A stretch of DNA of 58,247 nt, from assembly GCF_010179735.1 (NCBI RefSeq), contig NZ_JAAEEH010000018.1, positions 1 through 58,247 on the forward strand, in the 5' to 3' direction. Both the position numbers and the translations under genes were made by a program. Below, in pieces: positions 39,485 to 47,782 of this stretch; the first letter of the stretch is position 1; each line of letters begins with the position of its first letter. The notes beneath the pieces are model-generated. The model saw only the letters and a program-made list of their open reading frames with translations. It searched no databases and had not been told where the DNA came from. This DNA comes from Anaerotalea alkaliphila. Lineage in GTDB: Bacteria > Bacillota > Clostridia > Lachnospirales > Vallitaleaceae.

Positions 39485-40516
39485 CTATTCCTCGGGCTCC
39501 TGCATTTCCGTTTCCGTCGCATCCCCACCCGCGTCCTCCAACAGTTCCCGCACGGCGGTCCGGACTTCCTCCGCCTTCCATTCCTGGTACCAGATTCCAT
39601 CGATTCTGGTCCCGTAGGAGGGCAGGGTTATCATGTTCCTGCTGTCCAGGATCTGGTCCGGCTCCAAACCGAAGAAGTATTCCGCATACCCCATTGCGAA
39701 GCTCAAGCCGAAATCCGATTCGATCATGCCGAACACGGACCGGGCCAGTTCCTGGATCTTGTCCCATTCCTTCACCTGATAGACCTGCTCCAGCATCGCG
39801 CGGATGAAGGCCTGCTGCACCGCAATCCTGCTGATGTCCCCATCGGGGTACCTTCGGAAACGCACCAGCTGCTCCGCATGGTCGCCATCCAGCACCTGGG
39901 GGCCTTTCTGGAGGTCGATGTAGAGTCCTTGGACAGGGTCCGTGTAGCGCATCCGCTGGGGCACGTCGAAAGGTACGCCTCCCAGGATGTCTACGATTTC
40001 CTTGAATCCCTTCAGGTCCACTGTGGCCAGGGTGTCGATTTCCAGACCGATGACGGTGGCCGCCACTTCCTTCAGCGTCTGCATGGCCCTGCGGTCGGCG
40101 CCTGCGTAGTTGTATATCTCATTGATTTTGCATGCATTCACGTGCAGTTTCGGGTTTTCCTTCTTGATCTGGCGGAATTCCTCATCCCTGAAGTCGATCC
40201 GCAGGTCCCTGGGCAGGGAAATCAGCTTCACCGTATGGTTTTCGGTGTCCAGGTAGCCCACCATCAGCACGTCCGTCAGACCTTCCGACTTGTCGAACCC
40301 CACCAGCAGCCCTGTGAACGGTTTCGGAACCGACGCTTCCTGCTCCTGGTCCGACCCCTCCGCCGTAGTCCCGTTGCCGCCCTCCGCATCGGATGCGCCA
40401 TCCTGCTCCGTTCCCGGCCGCGCCAGGGCCGCGTCCTCATAGGCGGAGACCGCCGCCGAACCCGCTATGATCAGGATGGCCGCCAGAAGCAGCACCCATG
40501 TGTTCAGCTTTCGCAT
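39485..40516 (-). CDS. LytR-CpsA-Psr family protein without LytR C-terminal domain
   Basis: The 343-residue product has an N-terminal membrane anchor (NTWVLLLAAILIIAGSAAV, about 4-22), an acidic low-complexity linker near 38-58 and an LCP domain with ISLPRDLRI and LVRFRRYPDGDISRI. It ends in an acidic tail instead of LytR_C. It shares the LCP core with its neighbour, so the pair probably arose by duplication. The ATG at 40516 is used because GGGAGGT precedes it; an earlier in-frame ATG would put the RBS inside the gene. First gene of the operon. Confidence 0.93.
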   Translation of the reverse strand: MRKLNTWVLLLAAILIIAGSAAVSAYEDAALARPGTEQDGASDAEGGNGTTAEGSDQEQEASVPKPFTGLLVGFDKSEGLTDVLMVGYLDTENHTVKLISLPRDLRIDFRDEEFRQIKKENPKLHVNACKINEIYNYAGADRRAMQTLKEVAATVIGLEIDTLATVDLKGFKEIVDILGGVPFDVPQRMRYTDPVQGLYIDLQKGPQVLDGDHAEQLVRFRRYPDGDISRIAVQQAFIRAMLEQVYQVKEWDKIQELARSVFGMIESDFGLSFAMGYAEYFFGLEPDQILDSRNMITLPSYGTRIDGIWYQEWKAEEVRTAVRELLEDAGGDATETEMQEPEE

Positions 40517-40545
40517 GGTTTTACCTCCCATAAATTGCTTTTACT

Positions 40546-40574
40546 ATCATAACACAATTTTTTTGGGGTGTATA
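40546..40574 (-). promoter_or_regulatory. Promoter of the LCP-LCP-secreted-wecG operon
   Basis: Minus strand: TATACA (40569-40574), 17-base spacer, TATGAT (40546-40551) with TG extension (TGTTATGAT). It overlaps the divergent promoter region of the SDR gene. Confidence 0.65.
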
Positions 40575-40603
40575 TTTTTTTTGGGAGGTTTTTGTGTTAT
40601 AGT
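40575..40603 (+). promoter_or_regulatory. Promoter of the SDR gene
   Basis: Extended -10 TGTTATAGT ends at 40603 (core 40598-40603). The -35 is only a T-run at 40575-40580. The leader to the ATG is about 15-20 bases, so the transcript start and ribosome binding site (AAAGGAG, 40611-40617) are close. Confidence 0.55.
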
Positions 40604-40623
40604 GGGGCGGAAAGGAGTCACCC

Positions 40624-41358
40624 ATGGAATCGAAAAAGAACGTATTTGTAACCGGGGCTTCCAGGGGCATCGGAAAGGCCATCGCCCTGGGCTTCGCCCG
40701 GGAGGGATGGAACGTGGCCGTGAACGCCTCCAGGAGCCTGGAGGAACTGGAGCGGACCCGGCGGGAGGTGGAGGCCCTAGGTGCTTCCTGCCTGTACTTG
40801 CCCGGGGACGTGTCCGACTTCGACCAAGTCGGGGAGATGCACTCCAGAATCCTGGCGTCCTTCGGACAGCTGGACGCGCTGGTCCATAACGCAGGGGTCG
40901 CCCACTACGGGCTTCTGACGGACCTTCCCCCAGGGGAATGGCACCGGATCCTATCCACCAACCTGACTTCCGCCTACAACCTTTCCCATCACATCATTCC
41001 CGGGATGGTTCGCCGCCAGTCCGGATCCATCGTGTTCATCTCTTCCATCTGGGGAGTCCATGGCGCCTCCTGCGAGGCGGCCTATGCCGCTTCGAAAGGG
41101 GGGCTGAACGCGCTGGCCAAGTCCCTCTCCAAGGAGCTGGGTCCCAGCGGAATCCGGGTCAACGCCATCCTCTGCGGCGGCATCGACACCGCCATGAACG
41201 CCCACCTTTCGCCGGAGGAAGTCCGGATGTTCAACGAAGGGGTCAGCCTGGGCCGCATGGGTACCGTGGAAGAGATCGCCGAAATGGCCTGCTTCCTTTC
41301 CAGCGGCAAGGCCAGCTACATCACCGGAGCCCTGCTTCCCGTGGATGGAGGATATTGA
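40624..41358 (+). CDS. Short-chain dehydrogenase/reductase, FabG-like
   Basis: NAD(P)-dependent oxidoreductase of the classical SDR family. The 244-residue product has the cofactor motif TGASRGIGKA (10-19), NAG near 88-90, the catalytic Ser in VFISSIWG and the Tyr-Lys pair in YAASKGG. PGG-like ILCGGIDTAMN and C-terminal ITGALLPVDGGY complete the pattern. It resembles 3-oxoacyl-ACP reductase, but there are no fatty-acid genes nearby, so the substrate is unknown. It is the lone plus-strand gene here, divergent from LCP and convergent with argF; its stop lies inside the shared palindrome. Confidence 0.9.
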   Translation: MESKKNVFVTGASRGIGKAIALGFAREGWNVAVNASRSLEELERTRREVEALGASCLYLPGDVSDFDQVGEMHSRILASFGQLDALVHNAGVAHYGLLTDLPPGEWHRILSTNLTSAYNLSHHIIPGMVRRQSGSIVFISSIWGVHGASCEAAYAASKGGLNALAKSLSKELGPSGIRVNAILCGGIDTAMNAHLSPEEVRMFNEGVSLGRMGTVEEIAEMACFLSSGKASYITGALLPVDGGY

Positions 41359-41396
41359 AAGGCGGGCTTCCTCCCGGGAGCCCGCCTTTCAATATC
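41351..41396. terminator. 18-bp palindromic bidirectional terminator, SDR/argF junction
   Basis: Arms 41351-41368 and 41379-41396 are perfect 18-bp inverted repeats around a 10-base loop. The left arm contains the last codons and stop of the SDR gene; the right arm ends one base before the argF stop. U-tracts outside the stem are absent, so the U-rich segment is within the stem. Confidence 0.75.
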
Positions 41397-42332
41397 CTAT
41401 AGGGTAGCCACCATCACCGCCTTGATGGTATGCATCCTGTTCTCCGCCTCGTCGAAAATGACCGTCGCATGCTTCTCGAAGGTTTCTTCGGTGACCTCGT
41501 TCCCCTTCACCGCCGGAAGGCAATGCAGCACCACCGCATCCTCCCTTTTGGTCATGGCCATCAGCGCCTCGTTCACCTGGTAGGGCCGGAGCAGGGACAG
41601 CCGCTCCGCAGCCTTGTCCTCTTCCCCCATGGAAACCCACACGTCGGTGTAGACCGCATGGGCACCTTCCACCCCCTCCAGCTTGTCCGTGAGGCTGACG
41701 GTCGCACCGGAGTCCGCCGCATAGGAACGGCAGAGGTCCACCAGCTCTTCTCCCGCCCACAGGCTCCTGGGAGCCACCAACGTGAAATGCACGCCCATCT
41801 TGGCGCATCCGATCATCAGGCTGTTGGCCACGTTGTTCCTTCCGTCCCCCACAAACGCCAGCCGAAGTCCCTTCAATTGCCCGAACTGTTCCTGCAGGGT
41901 CATCAGGTCGGCAAGGATCTGGGTGGGATGGTAGGCGTCGGTCAGGCCGTTCCAAACAGGAACGCCGCTGCAACTGGCCAGCTTCTCCACATTCTCCTGG
42001 CTGAAGCCTCTGAACTGGATTCCGTCGAACAGGCGTCCCAGCACCCGGGCCGTGTCCTCCACGGATTCCTTGTGTCCCAACTGGATGTCCCCCTTGCCCA
42101 GGTATTCGGGATGTCCCCCCTCGTCCACACAGGCCACGGTGAATGCGCACCTGGTCCGGGTGGAGGGCTTCTCGAAAATGAGGGCGATGTTCTTGCCTTC
42201 CAGCAGGCTGCCCTTGATCCCCATCCTTTTCTTCCTTTTCAAGTCCGAAGCCAGGGACAGCAGATACTTGATTTCCTCGGGTGTGAAGTCCTTGAGCGTC
42301 AGCAGGCTTCTCCCCTTCAAATTTATTCCCAT
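41397..42332 (-). CDS. argF: Ornithine carbamoyltransferase
   Basis: Joins ornithine and carbamoyl phosphate to citrulline, in arginine synthesis or, in reverse, in fermentation of arginine. The 311-residue product has carbamoyl-phosphate motif STRTR near 55, [11 protein letters not shown], the ornithine-loop VSMGEE and HCLPA. These mark ornithine rather than putrescine or acetylornithine enzymes. The ATG at 42332 has AGAGGTG five bases upstream. It is monocistronic. ArgR-like boxes overlap the promoter, which argues for the biosynthetic, arginine-repressed role. Confidence 0.95.
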   Translation of the reverse strand: MGINLKGRSLLTLKDFTPEEIKYLLSLASDLKRKKRMGIKGSLLEGKNIALIFEKPSTRTRCAFTVACVDEGGHPEYLGKGDIQLGHKESVEDTARVLGRLFDGIQFRGFSQENVEKLASCSGVPVWNGLTDAYHPTQILADLMTLQEQFGQLKGLRLAFVGDGRNNVANSLMIGCAKMGVHFTLVAPRSLWAGEELVDLCRSYAADSGATVSLTDKLEGVEGAHAVYTDVWVSMGEEDKAAERLSLLRPYQVNEALMAMTKREDAVVLHCLPAVKGNEVTEETFEKHATVIFDEAENRMHTIKAVMVATL

Positions 42333-42344
42333 ATGTTCACCTCT

Positions 42345-42380
42345 CATGTATATTTATGCATATAATTTTATATTTATTCT
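42345..42380 (-). promoter_or_regulatory. Tandem ArgR-like operator boxes upstream of argF
   Basis: On the minus strand TGCATAAATATACA (42347-42360) differs from the ARG-box core TGAATWWWWATTCA at two positions, and AGAATAAATATAAA (42367-42380) at about three. Centres are 20 bases apart, near the usual 21. The upstream box overlaps the argF -10. ArgR itself is not in the window. Confidence 0.6.
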
Positions 42381-42404
42381 ATACGACATTTCCCTTTTTG
42401 TCAA
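42376..42404 (-). promoter_or_regulatory. argF promoter
   Basis: Minus strand: TTGACA (42399-42404), 17-base spacer, TAGAAT (42376-42381). The -35 contains the TGA stop codon of the upstream ppk gene (42401-42403). Confidence 0.82.
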
Positions 42405-44545
42405 GACCGATTCCCCTGTTCCTTCGGCAAGTTCTTCCCCGTCACGGGAACGAATGTCTCGCCCATGTGCCCCTCCACAAAGGACTTCCGATTCCGTACG
42501 GCTTCTTCCTCAAAATAGGACTGGGATTCGATCTGGGCCTTTCCCCTCCGGTCGATGCGCTTGTAGATGCATTCCGAATCCTTCATCTTCGCCTTCACCA
42601 CGTCCTTCAGCCATACTTCCATCATCCCCTTCAGGCGCCCCTTGATTCCCGGGTCCTCCACCGGAAAAAGCAGCTCCACCCGGCGGTTCAGGTTCCTGGG
42701 CATCCAGTCCGCGCTGGAAAGGTAGAATTCCTCATGCCCGTCGTTCAGGAAATAAAACACCCGGCTGTGTTCCAGGTACTTTCCAACGATGCTCCGCACC
42801 GTGATCTTGTCGCTGACCTCCGGAATCCCTGGAATCAGGCTGCAGATTCCCCGGACGACCAGTTCGACCTCCACCCCTGCCATGGAGGCCCGGTACAGCT
42901 CCTGCATGATTTCCAAGTCGCAGAGGGAGTTCATCTTGGCTACGATCCGCGCCGGCCTTCCCGCCGCCGCATTGGCCGCCTCCCTCCGGATCAGGTAGTT
43001 GAACTTTTCCCGCATGCCTGTGGGCGCCATGGCCAGCTTGTACAATTGGGGAGGCTCCGAATATCCGGAAAGGGTGTTGAACACCGCGGAAACGTCCGCA
43101 CCGATCTTCTCGTTGCAGGTGAACAGACCCATGTCCGTATAGAGACGGGCGGTGATGTCGTTGTAGTTGCCTGTGCCCAAATGGACATACCTGCGTATTC
43201 CGTCTTCCTCCGCCCGGACCACCAGCGTAACCTTGCTGTGGGTCTTCAATCCCACCAGACCGTAGATCACATGGCATCCCGCCTTCTCCAGGCGTCTGGC
43301 CCATTGGATGTTGTTCTCCTCGTCGAACCTGGCTTTCAGCTCCACCAGCACCGTCACCTGCTTGCCGGCTTCCGCGGCTTCCGCCAGGGCCCTGATGATG
43401 GGCGACTGCCCGCTGACCCTGTACAAGGTCTGCTTGATGGCCAGGACCTTGCTGTCCCGGGCCGCGCCGGTGATGAATTCCACCACCGGCCGGAAGCTTT
43501 CGAAGGGATGGGACAGGAACACATCCCCTTCCCGGATGGCCTGGAAGTAGTCCTCCACCCCCAGCAGGTCCTTGGGGTCCACGCTCTCGAAGGGAGGGAA
43601 TTTCAATTGCTCGAACCCCTTCATCTGCACCATCTTCATCAGGAAGGTCAGGTCGATGGGGCCTCCAATCCTGTACAGGTCCTGGTCGGCGATCCGTACG
43701 GAGCCCTTCAGCAACGACAGGAGCCGCTGGTCCATGGAACCGTCCACCTCCAGGCGGATGGCTTCCCCCCATTTCCTCTTCTTGATGGACTTCTCTATCT
43801 CCAGGAGCAGGTCTTCCGCCTCCTCCTCGTCGATGGAGAGGTCCGCGTTCCTGGTGATCCTGTAGGGGGCCTTGGAGAGGACCTGGTAGCCGATGAAGAG
43901 CCTGTCCACATGGTCCATGATCAGTTTCTCCAGGAGCACCATGCATTTCCCTCCGTTCCCGTTGGCCGGCACCTCCACCAGCCGGGGCAGCACACCGGGG
44001 ACCTGGACGGTGGCGAAGAGGAGCTCCTCCTTGTGCTCCAGAAGGACCGCAATGTTCAGGCTCTTGTTCAGGATCAGGGGAAATGGCCTGCCGGAGTCCA
44101 CCGCCAACGGGGTCAGGACAGGATAGATCACGTCGTTGAAATATTTCTCCACATAGCTTGCCTGTTCCCTGTTCAGCTTCCGTGGTTCCAGCAGTTCAAT
44201 TCCGCTTTTCTTGAGCAGGGGCAGGAGCGACCGCTCCAGATGCCGCATCTGTGTCTGGACCATCCCATGGACCCGCAGGGATATGGCCGCCAGCTGCTCC
44301 CCGGGAAGCATGCCGGCATAGTCGGGCTTGTCGTATTCCGCACTGACCTGTTCCTTCAGGGACGCCACCCGCACCATGAAGAACTCGTCCAGGTTGGAGC
44401 TGGTGATGGCCAGAAATTTCAGGCGCTCGAACAGGGGATTGTCGGGGTTCATGGCCTCCTCCAGCACCCGCTGGTTGAAGGAAAGCCAGCTAAGCTCCCT
44501 GTTTTCGTAATAGGCCGGGTTGTCCAAATCTATTTTTCCATTCAT
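42401..44545 (-). CDS. ppk: Polyphosphate kinase 1
   Basis: Makes long-chain polyphosphate from ATP. The 714-residue product has the PPK1 layout: N domain (ENRELSWLSFNQRVLEEA near 14-31), head domain and two phospholipase-D-like catalytic domains. The phospho-His is expected in GLKTHSKVTLV, and the second catalytic site lies in LEHSRVFYFLNDGHEEFYLSSADWMPRNLNRRVE. The ATG at 44545 has AAGGAG eight bases upstream and sits two bases after the ppx stop, so the two are coupled. Confidence 0.96.
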   Translation of the reverse strand: MNGKIDLDNPAYYENRELSWLSFNQRVLEEAMNPDNPLFERLKFLAITSSNLDEFFMVRVASLKEQVSAEYDKPDYAGMLPGEQLAAISLRVHGMVQTQMRHLERSLLPLLKKSGIELLEPRKLNREQASYVEKYFNDVIYPVLTPLAVDSGRPFPLILNKSLNIAVLLEHKEELLFATVQVPGVLPRLVEVPANGNGGKCMVLLEKLIMDHVDRLFIGYQVLSKAPYRITRNADLSIDEEEAEDLLLEIEKSIKKRKWGEAIRLEVDGSMDQRLLSLLKGSVRIADQDLYRIGGPIDLTFLMKMVQMKGFEQLKFPPFESVDPKDLLGVEDYFQAIREGDVFLSHPFESFRPVVEFITGAARDSKVLAIKQTLYRVSGQSPIIRALAEAAEAGKQVTVLVELKARFDEENNIQWARRLEKAGCHVIYGLVGLKTHSKVTLVVRAEEDGIRRYVHLGTGNYNDITARLYTDMGLFTCNEKIGADVSAVFNTLSGYSEPPQLYKLAMAPTGMREKFNYLIRREAANAAAGRPARIVAKMNSLCDLEIMQELYRASMAGVEVELVVRGICSLIPGIPEVSDKITVRSIVGKYLEHSRVFYFLNDGHEEFYLSSADWMPRNLNRRVELLFPVEDPGIKGRLKGMMEVWLKDVVKAKMKDSECIYKRIDRRGKAQIESQSYFEEEAVRNRKSFVEGHMGETFVPVTGKNLPKEQGNRS

Positions 44546-44547
44546 GG

Positions 44548-46092
44548 CTACAGCTCCTTGCTTATTTTTAGGATGGGCTGGATCCCGAAGACCTCGATGA
44601 AGAAGTCCGCCTTCTTCTGGAACGTCCATTCCTCCAGGGTGGTGTTGACGGTCGCCTTCACATGTCCTTTGATGACCAGCTCCTTGCCCCTGAGCTTCAC
44701 GGAGTCCAGGAGGATCTTCTGCTTGTGGCTTTTGTCCAGCGCATCCGCAAGCTTCAGCACCGCCACCAGCTTGGCCACCAGCACCCGTTCCCCCTGGGTG
44801 AGGGAGAAGAAGCTTTCGTCCCGGTGCAGGGGCCTGTATCCGCTGTGGTACCGGGTGATGTTCGCCACCAGCAGCATCTCCCGCTTGGAAAGGCCGAACA
44901 CTTCCAAGGATTTGATCATCTGGTAGGAGTTCAGGGAATGCTGGTTCAGGGACAGGAACTTGCCGATGTCGTGCAGGATGCAGGCCACCCGGAGCAGCAG
45001 ACGCTCCTTCTTCAGCCCATGGAGCGTCTTGGTCCTTTCGAAAATCAACAGCGCGTTCCTTTCCACCATTTCCGCATGGATCCGGTTGTACTGGAAGCGC
45101 TCCCCCAGCACCCTTGCGCTGGCCAGTATGTCCAGCGCCATGGCCTCGTTCCTGTACACCAGGAAACGTTCCTCATAGAGGATGTTCAGGATACCATCCG
45201 TCAGGGATGCCAGCGGGATGTGGATCTTGTCTTCCTGGATGTTGTCCAGGAACTTCTTGAACAGGATCATGGTGGGCAGCAGCAGTTCCGCCTGCTCCCG
45301 CTGGATGTCGAAGCGCTCCTCCAGCCTCTCCCTGGGACTGTCGTACACCTCCCGGTAGAAGGCCTCGAAGTCACTTTTGTGCAGCTTGTCGTCTCCGCCT
45401 GGAATTTCGCTGCAGACGATCTGTTTCACCACATTCATCTCACCGCCCAAGGCGATCAGATGCCTGTAGACCTTGGTCTGCCGGAAGAATTCCACGCATT
45501 CCAGGTTGGTGGTGATGTATTCGTCCAGGATTTCATTGTACCTCAGCTCCACATCCTCCAGGTTCTCGAAGGTCTCCCGGATCCGGAGCACACCGACCTT
45601 CAGGTTCTGGCTGGACTCCAGGACCCCCTCCTTGTAGCAGGTGACCTGGATGTTGCCTGCCCCGATGACCACAATCACTGCCCCTTCCCTGATCAGCATC
45701 CCGTAGTCGGGCAGGGTGTTCTTGATGGCGTTGTGGGTGAGGGACTGCTCCCGGGCATAATCCAGGATCTCCACCTGGATGCCCGTCCGCAGGCGGATCT
45801 GGTCGATGATGTAATCCCTGTTGGCCGCTTCCCTAAAGGCGCTGGTGGCGTAGGCGCCGTACCGTTCCACCTGGTATTCGGCCAAGGATTTCTTGAACAG
45901 CTCCAGGATGCTGCAGATCTGGTCTACGGATTGGATGCCCACCCTCCCCATGGTGAAGGTGTCATGTCCGATGGTCACCATTTTTTTGAAGCTTTCCAGC
46001 TCCCTGAACTTGCCGGACTTGTCCACTTCGGCTATTTTCATGCGGATCGCATGGCTCCCCATGTCTATCGCGGCGATGATTTCTCTTTTCAA
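44548..46092 (-). CDS. ppx: Ppx/GppA phosphatase family protein with C-terminal HD domain
   Basis: Exopolyphosphatase or guanosine pentaphosphatase. The 514-residue product has an N-terminal actin-like ASKHA fold (IAAIDMGSHAIRMKIAEV at 5-22; VIVVIGAGNIQVTCY as second phosphate-binding region) and a C-terminal HD domain (ACILHDIGKFLSLNQHS near 380, then NITRYH). The second Gly-rich loop reads GAGNIQ rather than the usual GGGSTE, so catalytic activity may be altered. The start is TTG at 46092, with AAAGGAGG eight bases upstream. It precedes ppk, giving an opposed synthesis/degradation pair in one operon. Confidence 0.9.
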   Translation of the reverse strand: MKREIIAAIDMGSHAIRMKIAEVDKSGKFRELESFKKMVTIGHDTFTMGRVGIQSVDQICSILELFKKSLAEYQVERYGAYATSAFREAANRDYIIDQIRLRTGIQVEILDYAREQSLTHNAIKNTLPDYGMLIREGAVIVVIGAGNIQVTCYKEGVLESSQNLKVGVLRIRETFENLEDVELRYNEILDEYITTNLECVEFFRQTKVYRHLIALGGEMNVVKQIVCSEIPGGDDKLHKSDFEAFYREVYDSPRERLEERFDIQREQAELLLPTMILFKKFLDNIQEDKIHIPLASLTDGILNILYEERFLVYRNEAMALDILASARVLGERFQYNRIHAEMVERNALLIFERTKTLHGLKKERLLLRVACILHDIGKFLSLNQHSLNSYQMIKSLEVFGLSKREMLLVANITRYHSGYRPLHRDESFFSLTQGERVLVAKLVAVLKLADALDKSHKQKILLDSVKLRGKELVIKGHVKATVNTTLEEWTFQKKADFFIEVFGIQPILKISKEL

Positions 46093-46135
46093 CTGGCTGC
46101 CCTCCTTTAGGGGTCACTTAACCTGCATTTAACAA

Positions 46136-46175
46136 TCCAAAAGCAAACGGGGCCAAGCCGTTGGCTTGACCCCGT
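46136..46175 (-). terminator. Terminator of the nfeD-SPFH operon
   Basis: ACGGGGCCAAGCC (46147-46159) pairs with GGCTTGACCCCGT (46163-46175) with one mismatch. On the minus strand it is followed by TTTGCTTTT. Confidence 0.85.
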
Positions 46176-46199
46176 ACAATCCGCTGCGTTTCCTTGCCG

Positions 46200-47114
46200 T
46201 CAGTCCTTGACCGCCTCCAACAGGGAACGGGACAATCCCGCCAAGCCTTGGATTTCCGATGGGATGATGATCTTCGTCGCCTGGCCGTCGGCCGCTTTGG
46301 CAAAGGCCTCCAATCCCCGGATGGAGATCACTTCCTTGCTGGGCTGGGATGCGTTGATCATCCGGATGCCTTCCGCGGTGGCTTCCTGCACGGTCAGAAT
46401 GGCTTGGGCCTCCCCTTCCGCTTCCCGGATGTTGGCTTCCCGCTTGGCTTCCGCCCGGAGGATGGCCGCCTGCTTCTCCGCCTCCGCTTCCAGGATCATG
46501 GCCTCCTTCTTTCCTTCCGCCACCAGGATGGCCGACCGTTTTTCCCCTTCGGCCCGCAGGATGGACTCCCTCCGTCCCCGCTCCGCTTTCATCTGCCGCT
46601 CCATGGCGTCCTGGATTTCGGCTGGAGGGATGATGTTCTTCACCTCCACCCGGTTGACCTTGATTCCCCACGGGTCCGTGGCTTCGTCCAGGATGCTGCG
46701 CATCTTGGTGTTGATGATCTCCCTGGAGGTCAGGGTCTCGTCCAGCTCCAGGTCGCCGATGATGTTCCGGAGGGTGGTGGACGTCAGGTTCTCGATGGCC
46801 GACAGGGGGTTCATCACCCCATAGGTGAAGGCCTTTGGGTCCGTGATCTGATAGTAGATGACGGTGTCGATGCGCATGGTCACATTGTCCTTGGTGATGA
46901 CCGGCTGGGGGGGGAAGTCGATGACCTGCTCCTTGATGCTGACCCTTTTGGAGATCCGGTCCAGGAGGGGAATCTTGAAGTGGATTCCCGTGGACCAAGT
47001 GGTCAGATATGCCCCCAGGCGCTCGATGACGAACGCGTTGGACTGGGTGACCACCTTGATGTTTGCGACCACCAGGATGATGGCGATGAGTATGAGGATG
47101 CCTATTCCTTCCAT
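46200..47114 (-). CDS. SPFH/band 7 (stomatin-prohibitin) family protein, QmcA-like
   Basis: Membrane scaffold protein. The 304-residue product has an N-terminal membrane segment (GIGILILIAIILVVANIKVV, 3-22), the SPFH domain (about 22-190) and a C-terminal Ala/Glu-rich coiled coil (repeats of AEGEKRSAILVAEGKKEA type, about 190-250). It forms oligomers in lipid microdomains in related bacteria. It lies three bases after nfeD, the usual partner. Confidence 0.95.
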   Translation of the reverse strand: MEGIGILILIAIILVVANIKVVTQSNAFVIERLGAYLTTWSTGIHFKIPLLDRISKRVSIKEQVIDFPPQPVITKDNVTMRIDTVIYYQITDPKAFTYGVMNPLSAIENLTSTTLRNIIGDLELDETLTSREIINTKMRSILDEATDPWGIKVNRVEVKNIIPPAEIQDAMERQMKAERGRRESILRAEGEKRSAILVAEGKKEAMILEAEAEKQAAILRAEAKREANIREAEGEAQAILTVQEATAEGIRMINASQPSKEVISIRGLEAFAKAADGQATKIIIPSEIQGLAGLSRSLLEAVKD

Positions 47115-47117
47115 GAT

Positions 47118-47618
47118 TCAGTTCTCCTTTGCTGTCTGGTCCTGTTTCTCCGTTTCCTGTCCTTCCATCTTCTCAACGATCAGCTTCACCCCTTGGATAT
47201 CCACCACCACCACGGTGCTGCCCGCGTGGATAACCGGCGTTTCCCTGGCCCCGCCGGGCCCAGGGACAGGGGCGGCCTTCGCACTCCAGACCTGCCCTTG
47301 CAGCTTCACCTGTCCTTTGCCTTCCATGTTGTTTATGGTCTGGATCACATGGCCTGTCTTTCCGATGTCCGCCTCATAGTTCGTCCTGGTGATCCGAGGC
47401 TTCAAACGCTTCCTGGCCAGAGGATAGATGAGCCAAAGGAGCAGGGCGGACAGCACGATGAACACACCGGCCTGCCACTGGAAGGAAAGACCGGTAAAGG
47501 AAAGAAGCAGGGCGACGACTCCAGCAACCGTGAACCAGATGGATGTCAGGGACATGGTTGCCACTTCCAGCAGCAGTGTTGCGATGATCACAACCAGCCA
47601 AAGCACATACGGTTCCAT
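47118..47618 (-). CDS. nfeD: NfeD family membrane protein
   Basis: Partner of SPFH proteins. The 166-residue product is the short form: three or so membrane segments in the first 85 residues (PYVLWLVVIIATLLLEVA, IWFTVAGVVALLLSF, AGVFIVLSALLLWLIYPLA) and a C-terminal OB-fold domain (GKTGHVIQTINNMEGKGQVKLQGQVWSA onward). It lacks the ClpP-like protease domain of long NfeD. The ATG at 47618 has AAAGGAGGG five bases upstream; longer frames cross the promoter. Confidence 0.93.
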   Translation of the reverse strand: MEPYVLWLVVIIATLLLEVATMSLTSIWFTVAGVVALLLSFTGLSFQWQAGVFIVLSALLLWLIYPLARKRLKPRITRTNYEADIGKTGHVIQTINNMEGKGQVKLQGQVWSAKAAPVPGPGGARETPVIHAGSTVVVVDIQGVKLIVEKMEGQETEKQDQTAKEN

Positions 47619-47648
47619 AAGTTCCCTCCTTTCCCTAATTCTGCTCTT

Positions 47649-47677
47649 ATTGTACCCAATTTTCCCCCACATTGCAA
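47649..47677 (-). promoter_or_regulatory. nfeD-SPFH operon promoter
   Basis: Minus strand: TTGCAA (47672-47677), 17-base spacer, TACAAT (47649-47654). Confidence 0.75.
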
Positions 47678-47715
47678 TGAAGAGTTCGACGATGCAGGCG
47701 CAACCGACAAACCAT

Positions 47716-47744
47716 TTGCATAATTCCAACCGGCATGCTACCAT
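47716..47744 (+). promoter_or_regulatory. Promoter of the TPR gene
   Basis: TTGCAT (47716-47721), 17-base spacer, TACCAT (47739-47744) with TG extension (TGCTACCAT). Divergent from the nfeD promoter, 39 bases apart. Confidence 0.6.
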
Positions 47745-47782
47745 GGGGATGGAAAAATTTCTCTGGAAAGGAGTTGGTCGCT

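Noticed and set aside
37964-40552. 862-codon plus-strand open frame opposite the LCP genes
   Set aside because: It spans two well-supported LCP genes on the other strand and the divergent promoter region; no homology pattern.
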